NCBI RefSeq assembly: GCF_051278035.1
Contig: NZ_JBNMNU010000091.1
Location: 1 to 17,218 of the forward strand
Length of the DNA: 17,218 nucleotides
DNA from: Clostridium_AD sp051278035
GTDB lineage: Bacteria; Bacillota; Clostridia; Clostridiales; Clostridiaceae
Direction: 5' to 3'
Position numbers and translations under genes: made by a program. Of this stretch, positions 7,019-12,973 are shown piece after piece. The notes under the pieces were generated by a model. It ran no database searches, was not told where the DNA came from, and saw nothing but the letters and a program-made list of their open reading frames with translations. Within the stretch, counting starts at the first letter, position 1, and each line of letters begins with the position of its first letter.

Positions 7019-7944
7019 TAAAAGTCACCTGCCTTATCAAACTTTGTAACTAATAAATAAAGCATGGTATAAACCATTAGTATCACCATAAAAATAACGC
7101 TAAGAGCAGATGCCTGTCCAAAATCAAGTGCTTTATACGCTTTGAAAATTATGAAAGAAGCTAAGGTATTTGAAGAATTCAAAGGACCTCCAGTTGTTAA
7201 TATGTAAATAATATCTGCAAAACTAAATATCCATATTGCCCTAAGTAACAGAGTTGTAATAATAGTCGGTTTTATATACGCAAGTGTTATTTTGAAAAAT
7301 TTAGCTCCTCTTCCAGCTCCATCAATATCTGCAGCTTCGTATAAATCTTCAGGAATTGATTGAAGTGCAGCCAAAATCATTATGGTAAAAAACGGTATTC
7401 CATACCATACATTGGCCACTATAGCAGACATAAGGGAAGTACTTGTTTGTGATAAAAATGAAATAGGCTCTTGTATCAAATGTAGTTTCATAAATATATC
7501 ATTTATAACTCCATATTGACCGTTAAACATCCATTTCCATATTAGACCAATTAAAAAACCTGGAACTGCCCATGGTGCAAGGACTAATGCCTGGTATAAC
7601 CCTCTTAACTTAAATTTTGTGTTTAGAATCAATGCTAAAATTAACCCTAGAAAAAATTGAAAACTTATTGAACCAAAAACCCACCAAAAAGAATTTCTTA
7701 AGACCTGAAAAAAATCTTTTTCTGCAAAAACAGCCTTATAATTATCTAACCCGTTAAAATAAATATTAGAATCATTTAGTTTATAATGCATGAATGAAGT
7801 TTGAATTCCTTTTACAATTGGATATCCAATAAAAATTAAGATTAATATTATGCCCGGCAATACATATAAATAAGGTTCAATAGACTTCTTAGTAATTCTT
7901 TTTTTGATAACTTTTTTTGATAACATTGATTTCTGAACTTCCAA
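7018..7944 (-). CDS. Sugar ABC transporter permease, MalF/UgpA-like
   Basis: This 308-residue protein is the second permease of the importer. A basic cytoplasmic N-terminus (KKVIKKRITKK) is followed by six membrane segments, the first at about residues 29-45 (VLPGIILILIFIGYP). The EAA loop reads YEAADIDGAGRGAKFFKI (about 202-219). The start is taken as TTG at 7944. AGGAGGAGG lies 4-7 bases before it, giving one of the strongest sites in the window. A TTG at 7962 lies upstream of that site, and the first ATG (7926) would be too far from it. It is the middle gene of the operon, 45 bases after the binding-protein gene, with a stem-loop between. No ATPase gene is present. Firmicute importers of this family usually share an MsmX-type ATPase encoded elsewhere. 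Confidence 0.92.
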   Translation of the reverse strand: MEVQKSMLSKKVIKKRITKKSIEPYLYVLPGIILILIFIGYPIVKGIQTSFMHYKLNDSNIYFNGLDNYKAVFAEKDFFQVLRNSFWWVFGSISFQFFLGLILALILNTKFKLRGLYQALVLAPWAVPGFLIGLIWKWMFNGQYGVINDIFMKLHLIQEPISFLSQTSTSLMSAIVANVWYGIPFFTIMILAALQSIPEDLYEAADIDGAGRGAKFFKITLAYIKPTIITTLLLRAIWIFSFADIIYILTTGGPLNSSNTLASFIIFKAYKALDFGQASALSVIFMVILMVYTMLYLLVTKFDKAGDF

Positions 7945-7966
7945 GTCGCCTCCTCCTCTCAATAGA

Positions 7967-7985
7967 AATGGGGCAATGCCCCATT
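7967..7985 (-). other. Intercistronic stem-loop after the binding-protein gene
   Basis: AATGGGGC (7967-7974) and GCCCCATT (7978-7985) form a perfect 8-bp GC-rich stem with a 3-base loop. It lies 5 bases after the binding-protein stop codon and about 23 bases before the permease start. It lacks a real U-run. Such hairpins commonly stabilise the upstream message or partly block the polymerase, giving more binding protein than permease. Confidence 0.7.
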
Positions 7986-7989
7986 CATT

Positions 7990-9279
7990 TTATTTGATGC
8001 TTTTATTGTACTTATCATTTGCAGTCTCTAAATATGTTGATATATAATCCAATGTTTCTTCTGCAGTTTGTTTTTTTAATAAATACCCCTGGAGCTGCTC
8101 AACAACAATTTTACTAGTGAATTCTCCCCACTCTGGCAAATATTCTGGTCCATAAAACATAACCGTATTTGGATCCTCTAAAGTCTTTGTATAAGCTGAA
8201 ATATATCCTTCTTTAAAATAAGGATCCTCAAAAGCTGATTTTGTTATAGGAATAACTGAATTATTCTTTCCCCATTTAATACTTATTTCAGGGCTCACCA
8301 TATATGATATAAATTTCCATACGGCTTCTTTGTTTTGAGATGCACTTGTCATGGATAACCCTATATATCCGCCAGCTATATATCTCTTCCCATCGGGTCC
8401 CACAGGACAAAGTCCTGTTTCAAAAGTGCCTTTTTCCATCTTCTCTGCAGCAGTTACAGCAACTTCTGAATCTTGTATTAATAAGCCTGCACTCCCTGAG
8501 GTAAATGCATTAACCGTCTCTGCATATCCCCAATTAAGAGAGTCCTTTGGTGCACTATTAAAATACATATCCGTGAATTTTTTAAAACCTTCAAGAGCCT
8601 CTGGTTTCCTGAGAACACATTTACCATCCTCATCAAAGTAATTGGTGAAACCTCCATTCGTCATCATGAAATTAGACATTAGTGTCCAATTCCCAGCTCC
8701 TCCTCTAAATGCATATCCGTACTCGTTTTTTTCTTTATCAGTAAGTTTAGCCGCGGCATTAGTAAAGTCATCTATTGTCTTAGGGACATCAATATTAGCC
8801 TTCTTTAGCCAGTCATTTCTATAATACATTGCCTGAAAATAAAGGCTATGTGGAATTACATACTGGGTATCTTTAAATGCCTTTCCAAGCTTAAGACCTG
8901 ATTCTGATAGAGTATCCTTATCCTCGTACTCGTTAAGGTATGGCCCTAAATCCTCTAGTTTTCCCGTTGCACCAATTTCAGAAACCCAATTGGCACCCAG
9001 TTCAATAACATCTGGTAATTGGTCTGCAGCCGACAAAATAACAATCTTATCGTGTGCCTGCTCCCAAGGTTCTGAAATAAGTTCAACTTTTATGTCCTTG
9101 TTTTTTAATTCAAAATCAGCAATTAATTCTTTTACAAATTTAGTCCTCTCAGGACTAGTTAGTGTCTCCATAAACTGAATGTTTTTTACTTTACTATCGG
9201 AACTTGCACTTCTACTACATCCAGAAAACGCAAAAGAAAAAACTAATGTAAGTACTAAAAACATAGATACTTTCTTCAT
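7990..9279 (-). CDS. Sugar ABC transporter substrate-binding lipoprotein
   Basis: This 429-residue extracellular solute-binding protein of family 1 would capture a sugar or oligosaccharide and deliver it to the two permeases downstream. MKKVSMFLVLTLVFSFAF is a lipoprotein signal peptide ending in the lipobox FSGC, so Cys21 would be lipidated and anchored to the membrane. Later blocks such as PDVIELGANWV, GYAFRGGAGNW and FTSGSAGLLIQDSE are typical of this family. The ATG at 9279 has GGGAGGG 9 bases upstream. A second in-frame ATG at 9366 also has a perfect AAGGAGG (9374-9380) at 7 bases. It would add 29 mostly basic residues before the signal peptide. I prefer 9279 because it gives a normal signal peptide, but the longer start has the better ribosome site. 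The ligand is unknown. Confidence 0.92.
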   Translation of the reverse strand: MKKVSMFLVLTLVFSFAFSGCSRSASSDSKVKNIQFMETLTSPERTKFVKELIADFELKNKDIKVELISEPWEQAHDKIVILSAADQLPDVIELGANWVSEIGATGKLEDLGPYLNEYEDKDTLSESGLKLGKAFKDTQYVIPHSLYFQAMYYRNDWLKKANIDVPKTIDDFTNAAAKLTDKEKNEYGYAFRGGAGNWTLMSNFMMTNGGFTNYFDEDGKCVLRKPEALEGFKKFTDMYFNSAPKDSLNWGYAETVNAFTSGSAGLLIQDSEVAVTAAEKMEKGTFETGLCPVGPDGKRYIAGGYIGLSMTSASQNKEAVWKFISYMVSPEISIKWGKNNSVIPITKSAFEDPYFKEGYISAYTKTLEDPNTVMFYGPEYLPEWGEFTSKIVVEQLQGYLLKKQTAEETLDYISTYLETANDKYNKSIK

Positions 9280-9420
9280 TTTATACATCCCTCCCCCAAA
9301 GCAAAAGCTCATTATTTTTCTATTACTTTTCACTTTCTTTTTTACATTCTTAGTTATAATTTCCATTACTAATCCTCCTTAATAAATAATAAAATTTAAT
9401 ACCTTATAATATTAAGTTCG

Positions 9421-9450
9421 ATAATAAACATAAATATCCTTTTTTTACAA
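9421..9450 (-). promoter_or_regulatory. Probable promoter of the sugar importer operon
   Basis: On the minus strand TTGTAA (9445-9450), an 18-base spacer and TATTAT (9421-9426), about 50 bases before the first good ribosome site. I could not recognise a convincing LacI-type or cre operator around it. Confidence 0.5.
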
Positions 9451-9468
9451 TAAATTCTTTATTAATAG

Positions 9469-9505
9469 AAAAAGTTCCATCACATACAATGCGATGAAAC
9501 TTTTT
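9469..9505 (-). terminator. Terminator after the mannose-1-phosphate guanylyltransferase gene
   Basis: On the minus strand AAAAAGTTTCATC (9493-9505) pairs with GATGGAACTTTTT (9469-9481), with one mismatch and an 11-base loop, ending in TTTTTCTATT. It separates this gene from the importer operon, so the two are probably transcribed independently. Confidence 0.8.
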
Positions 9506-9514
9506 AACATTATA

Positions 9515-10582
9515 TTATATATATTTTCCCATTTCCTCATTTCCTTTAAGTTCACTTACCAGATGCTTAATATCCTGGTCCTTATTTTTATCCATTACTA
9601 ATATAACATCTCCTGCATCCACAATTATAAGGTCCTTTATACCAAATCCAATTATAAGTCTTTCTTTCCCAAATACAGAGCAGTTTTCACTCTCTTTCAT
9701 AAATGTATTACCCAAAATATTGTTACCGCGATAATTACTTAGAAACCTTGTAAGTGCTGCAAAAGTTCCTATGTCATCCCATACAAACTCACATTTTATA
9801 GTAAAAGCCTTTCTGGTTTTCTGCATTATCCCAAAATCTACAGATATCCCATCTATTTCATTATATTGTTCTTTTATTACTTCACTTTCTTCTTCTGTAC
9901 CAATTACTTGATATATAATCATTAATCTCTTATACATCTTAGGTAAATACCTCTCCATCTCTCGTAAAAATACATCTGCTCTCCACACAAACATTCCACT
10001 ATTCCAAAGGAAATTTCCTTTTAAGAGCAAATCCATTGCCACTTCAACGTTAGGTTTTTCTAAAAATCGTTCTACTTTGAACGTAGGTATATCACCATTT
10101 ACCCGATCTCCCATTTCTATATAACCATAACCAGTTTCTGGCCTCGAGGGCTGTACACCTATGGTGATTAGCCCTCTTTTTTTATTTGCAACTTCAACTG
10201 CTTGTAAAATAGTTTTCTTAAATTCCTTTTCATTTTCTATATAATGGTCAGAAGGTAGCACTATCATTGTGGCTTCCTTGTCCTGTTTTAATAACTTTGC
10301 AGCAGACAAACCTATACATGTGGCTGTCTCCTTATTACTAGGCTCTACAAATATATTAGATTTACGGATTTCTGGAAGTTCATCACAAATTTTTTCAAAA
10401 TACTCATCATTTGTAACTACATAAATATTCACATTACTAACTAAACATTTTATTCTATCCACAGTGCTTCTTAAAAAGCTCTTATTATTAATAATATTCA
10501 AAAACTGTTTAGGGTTTTGTGCACGAGATAGAGGGTAAAGTCTTGTTCCTTTTCCACCTGCTAATATTAGTACATATAGCAA
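9515..10582 (-). CDS. manC: Mannose-1-phosphate guanylyltransferase (GDP-mannose pyrophosphorylase)
   Basis: This 355-residue cytoplasmic enzyme joins mannose-1-phosphate and GTP to give GDP-mannose for surface polysaccharides. It is the single-domain form, without a C-terminal phosphomannose isomerase domain. Motifs in order: the nucleotide-binding loop LILAGGKGTRLYPLSR (5-20), EPSNKETATCIG (80-91), the metal site LPSDHY (109-114), GYGYI (151-155), the sugar-binding FLEKP (173-177), NFLWNSGMF (190-198) and FVWDDIGTF (266-274). I chose the TTG at 10582, with GGAG 9 bases upstream, because it starts right at the family N-terminus (M)LYVLILAGG. The ATG at 10609 would add nine residues without a good site. 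No other capsule or GDP-sugar genes are nearby, so the final product is unknown. Confidence 0.9.
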   Translation of the reverse strand: MLYVLILAGGKGTRLYPLSRAQNPKQFLNIINNKSFLRSTVDRIKCLVSNVNIYVVTNDEYFEKICDELPEIRKSNIFVEPSNKETATCIGLSAAKLLKQDKEATMIVLPSDHYIENEKEFKKTILQAVEVANKKRGLITIGVQPSRPETGYGYIEMGDRVNGDIPTFKVERFLEKPNVEVAMDLLLKGNFLWNSGMFVWRADVFLREMERYLPKMYKRLMIIYQVIGTEEESEVIKEQYNEIDGISVDFGIMQKTRKAFTIKCEFVWDDIGTFAALTRFLSNYRGNNILGNTFMKESENCSVFGKERLIIGFGIKDLIIVDAGDVILVMDKNKDQDIKHLVSELKGNEEMGKYI

Positions 10583-10682
10583 AAAATACCACTCCAACTT
10601 ATTACTCATTCCATTTTATGAGCCATCACTTCATGTTGTGAGAACAATTTTGAATAATGGTAGATTACATTTTCTTTTATTG

Positions 10683-10717
10683 CATATTTTAATAGGTTTT
10701 TATCCATTATATATAAT
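10683..10717 (+). promoter_or_regulatory. Possible promoter of the 67-residue gene, resembling sporulation sigma-E/K sites
   Basis: CATATTTT (10683-10690), a 14-base spacer and CATTATAT (10705-10712) resemble a sigma-E site. Overlapping it is a sigma-A -10 (TATAAT, 10712-10717) with only a weak -35. The palindrome ATTATATATAAT carries TATAAT on both strands, so it could also serve manC on the other strand. Confidence 0.3.
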
Positions 10718-10780
10718 GAAAATCAATTTCGTTTTCGACCAAGATTTTTGAAAATATATTATGAAAGGAAGGATTAGACG

Positions 10781-10984
10781 ATGTCACATAAAAATACTCC
10801 TTACCCTTTTGACGGTATGCCTGATGAAGATTACTTTGGAGAACTCGGAACGTCATCCAGCACCATGGAAAACCTAGTACCTAAGGACAATAACCCTAGC
10901 AATAGAGAAATTGATCATAATGATACAATTGAAAGAAAACCTAAAGGCGCTTTTAGTGACTTTTCAATTTTTCCTATGGATTAA
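10781..10984 (+). CDS. Small acidic protein of unknown function
   Basis: I do not recognise this 67-residue protein. It is hydrophilic and rich in Asp, Glu, Asn, Ser and Pro, with no signal peptide, membrane segment or cysteines. Two short aromatic patches lie at the ends: PYPFDGMPDEDYFGELG near the N-terminus and FSDFSIFPMD at the C-terminus. The composition suggests a mostly unstructured protein, perhaps binding a partner through those patches. The start is well supported: AAAGGAAGG lies 9 bases before the ATG. It has its own upstream promoter-like sequence and ends in a 50-bp perfect palindrome, so it is an independent unit. A spore-related role is possible from the promoter but is only a guess. 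Confidence 0.75.
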   Translation: MSHKNTPYPFDGMPDEDYFGELGTSSSTMENLVPKDNNPSNREIDHNDTIERKPKGAFSDFSIFPMD

Positions 10985-10990
10985 ATGCCA

Positions 10991-11040
10991 TAAAAAATGT
11001 GCACGAATGAAAATATATTTTCATTCGTGCACATTTTTTA
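10991..11040. terminator. 50-bp perfect palindrome, bidirectional terminator
   Basis: The sequence from 10991 to 11040 is fully self-complementary, with core TGTGCACGAATGAAAATA repeated inverted and A6/T6 ends. It lies between two convergent small genes and would stop transcription in both directions. Confidence 0.9.
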
Positions 11041-11057
11041 TTCAAGCATATTTATTT

Positions 11058-11414
11058 CTAATCTAAATTATTATTCTCATCATTAAAAGGCGAAACAAAT
11101 TCCAACCTATCAGTTGTGGTTTTGCCTCCACTTCTTTTTAGTAATTCAAATGAATCGTACTCTTTAAGTTTATACTCTTTTAAAAGAGAATTTGCCTCTC
11201 TTTTACAAGGAAGTCGCTCCGAAAATGAATGAAATAACTCTTCTCTAAAATACTCTACATCTAGCCTTGGAAACTGAGGTAATGATAAAAATCCATACTC
11301 TTCAGCTTTTTTGACGCCATCAGTATCATATTTAAAATAATATTTTCCACCTCTTCTACACAATTCCCCTACTTTAAAAGATTCTTCTTGCTCGTTTTTC
11401 CACATCATCCACAT
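11058..11414 (-). CDS. Orphan HipA N-terminal-like (HipS-like) small protein
   Basis: The 118-residue protein resembles the N-terminal subdomain of HipA kinases. It has an opening strand with FKVGELCRRGGKYYFKY (13-29), LSLPQFP (43-49), then YFREELFHSFSERLPCKRE (55-73), matching the HipA block in which a phenylalanine-rich helix precedes LLPE..R. It ends in DSFELLKRSGGKT (87-99), matching the HipA dFeLL...GGD turn. In HipBST systems this subdomain is a separate protein, HipS. No HipA kinase core or HipB-like helix-turn-helix gene is adjacent. I chose the ATG at 11414, with GTGGAG 6 bases upstream; ATGs at 11438 and 11447 add 8 or 11 residues with worse sites. The family match is by eye and moderate. 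It could instead be an unrelated small protein. Confidence 0.6.
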   Translation of the reverse strand: MWMMWKNEQEESFKVGELCRRGGKYYFKYDTDGVKKAEEYGFLSLPQFPRLDVEYFREELFHSFSERLPCKREANSLLKEYKLKEYDSFELLKRSGGKTTTDRLEFVSPFNDENNNLD

Positions 11415-11488
11415 TATATTCTCCACTTCGTTAGCCATCCCTCTCATCTCATTTCATGTTAAAATTTCTATATTATCAGTATATTAAT

Positions 11489-11516
11489 ATTATACTAACT
11501 ATATAATAAATATCAA
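11489..11516 (-). promoter_or_regulatory. Probable sigma-A promoter of the HipA-N-like gene
   Basis: On the minus strand TTGATA (11511-11516), a 16-base spacer and TATAAT (11489-11494), about 75 bases before the chosen start. Confidence 0.55.
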
Positions 11517-11519
11517 GTC

Positions 11520-11548
11520 AAAAAAACTGCACAATGCCAAGTTTTTTT
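11520..11548 (-). terminator. Terminator-like hairpin in the gap between HipA-N-like gene and LacI regulator
   Basis: AAAAAAACT pairs with AGTTTTTTT around an 11-base loop, with runs on both sides. No recognised gene ends at it. It either terminates readthrough from the LacI unit or ends a small unrecognised transcript (11549-11745). Confidence 0.55.
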
Positions 11549-11746
11549 ACTTCTTTATGTAGTATTATAGACTATTATTGATTATTTTGTCTATAGAATT
11601 ACATTCATGTTTATTTTTTGTGTTAATTTTTCCATATCTCTTTTTTATTTCTAAGAAATTCCTATTCCATTCTTTCATATACTATTTCATTCGAATAACA
11701 CAATTCATTACCTCCGACTTCTTAATTTAAAAGTTATAGATAATGT
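11549..11746. other. Intergenic stretch, no recognised gene
   Basis: This AT-rich gap holds no gene I recognise. On the minus strand GGAGG (11713-11717) precedes short frames: a TTG-initiated 13-codon frame and an overlapping 37-codon ATG frame (11565-11678) in another register. They might be a broken small gene. See the findings. Confidence 0.4.
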
Positions 11747-11788
11747 AAAAAGTCTTATTAAACCCCAATCGGATTAACAAGACTTTTT
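11747..11788 (-). terminator. Terminator of the LacI-family regulator gene
   Basis: On the minus strand AAAAAGTCTT (11779-11788) pairs with AAGACTTTTT (11747-11756), with a further TTAA/TTAA inner pairing. It lies directly after the regulator stop codon. Confidence 0.85.
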
Positions 11789-11789
11789 A

Positions 11790-12788
11790 TTATTTACAGG
11801 AATCTCTCTCCACTATTCTATAAGGTAATACAAAATGTTTCTCATCAACCTTTAGATTATTTATAGATTTTATTAGCATCCTCATACTTACAGACCCCAT
11901 GTCATACATCGGCTGAGCTACTGTTGTAAGTTTAGGATAGAATGTTGAGGCTGAATAAATATCATCAAAACCCATTACATCTACATCAGATGGTACACTT
12001 ATGGATTTATCTCTTAATGCGTTTATTACTCCCATAGCAATTTCATCACTAACGCAGAATACTGCATCTACCTTTATTCCCTTATCTAATATAGCATTAA
12101 TTCCAACATAACCATCCCTAGCCTTGACTCCGCCACAGTAAACTAAATCTTTATTAAGGCTTATTCCCATTTCCTCTAATCCTTTTTGGTAGCCTATGTA
12201 TCTTCTAGATTGAGCATTAATTTTTTCTGTAGTGGTACCAATATATGCAATGTTTTTGTTTCCTTTATTTATTAAATATGTAACCGCATCTTTTGCTGCC
12301 ATTACATTGTCAATTGCGACGCTAGGGAATATACCATCGTCATCTGTAGTTTCTACAAGAACTATTGGCATTTCTAGGTCCTTAATTAAACTTACAACAT
12401 TATCTTCTATGGAATTACTCATGTATATAACTCCATCTATCATCTTCTCTTTAAGAATTCTTAAAGCTTCCATTTCTTTATCTACATCTAAATCTGCATT
12501 ACAAAGCATAATATTATAATTATAAATATTAGCTACATCCTCGCAACCCCTAACGATTTCAGGATAAAACTGGTTAGATATATCTGGTATAATTATACCT
12601 ATTGTGCTAGATTTCTGTGTTTTTAAACTTCTGGCAACTATATTAGGTCTATACGACAATTTTTTTATAGCGTCTTTTACTTTCTTCTTAGTATCTTCAT
12701 TTACAACATCTATGTTATTTAAAACCCTAGATACTGTTGCAATAGAAACTCCCGCTTCCCTTGCAACATCTTTTATTGAAGCAGCCAT
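11790..12788 (-). CDS. LacI-family transcriptional regulator
   Basis: This 332-residue DNA-binding regulator has a LacI helix-turn-helix at residues 5-24 (IKDVAREAGVSIATVSRVLN) and the hinge helix region YRPNIVARSLKT. A periplasmic-binding-protein-like sensor domain starts at STIGIIIPDISNQFYPEI. Later landmarks are DGVIYMSN, the CVSDEIAMGVINALR helix and VMGFDDIYSAS, then a C-terminal YRIVERDS. The architecture and length match CcpA and sugar-specific repressors alike, and I cannot decide between these. The ATG at 12788 has AGGAG 9 bases upstream; the TTG at 12797 abuts that site and is less likely. It is transcribed alone. The sugar importer operon about 2.4 kb away on the same strand is a plausible target, but no operator is evident. 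Confidence 0.92.
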   Translation of the reverse strand: MAASIKDVAREAGVSIATVSRVLNNIDVVNEDTKKKVKDAIKKLSYRPNIVARSLKTQKSSTIGIIIPDISNQFYPEIVRGCEDVANIYNYNIMLCNADLDVDKEMEALRILKEKMIDGVIYMSNSIEDNVVSLIKDLEMPIVLVETTDDDGIFPSVAIDNVMAAKDAVTYLINKGNKNIAYIGTTTEKINAQSRRYIGYQKGLEEMGISLNKDLVYCGGVKARDGYVGINAILDKGIKVDAVFCVSDEIAMGVINALRDKSISVPSDVDVMGFDDIYSASTFYPKLTTVAQPMYDMGSVSMRMLIKSINNLKVDEKHFVLPYRIVERDSCK

Positions 12789-12821
12789 ATCTCTCAACTC
12801 CTACTATTTTCTTATCTTACC

Positions 12822-12850
12822 ATTATACTTATAAAAACATTTTTTTTCAA
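12822..12850 (-). promoter_or_regulatory. Sigma-A promoter of the LacI-family regulator
   Basis: On the minus strand TTGAAA (12845-12850), a 17-base spacer and a perfect TATAAT (12822-12827). Transcription would start about 28 bases before the ATG. Confidence 0.75.
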
Positions 12851-12925
12851 GTTTTAATATTCTTTATAATTTTAATGTTCCCAAATAAAATAATTTTCCA
12901 TCAATATTCATAAATTGTTACCTTT

Positions 12926-12958
12926 TTAAAAAAGTATGTGACAAATATCACATACTTT
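12926..12958 (-). terminator. Terminator of ileS
   Basis: On the minus strand AAAGTATGTGA (12948-12958) pairs perfectly with TCACATACTTT (12931-12941) around a 6-base loop, followed by a T-run. It lies 15 bases after the ileS stop. Confidence 0.9.
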
Positions 12959-12973
12959 CAAAAATGATTTTAC

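Noticed and set aside
9367..9470. LacI or CcpA operator in the sugar importer promoter.
   Set aside because: Only an imperfect repeat (GTTTATTATCGAAC) was seen; it does not fit cre or common LacI operator patterns.
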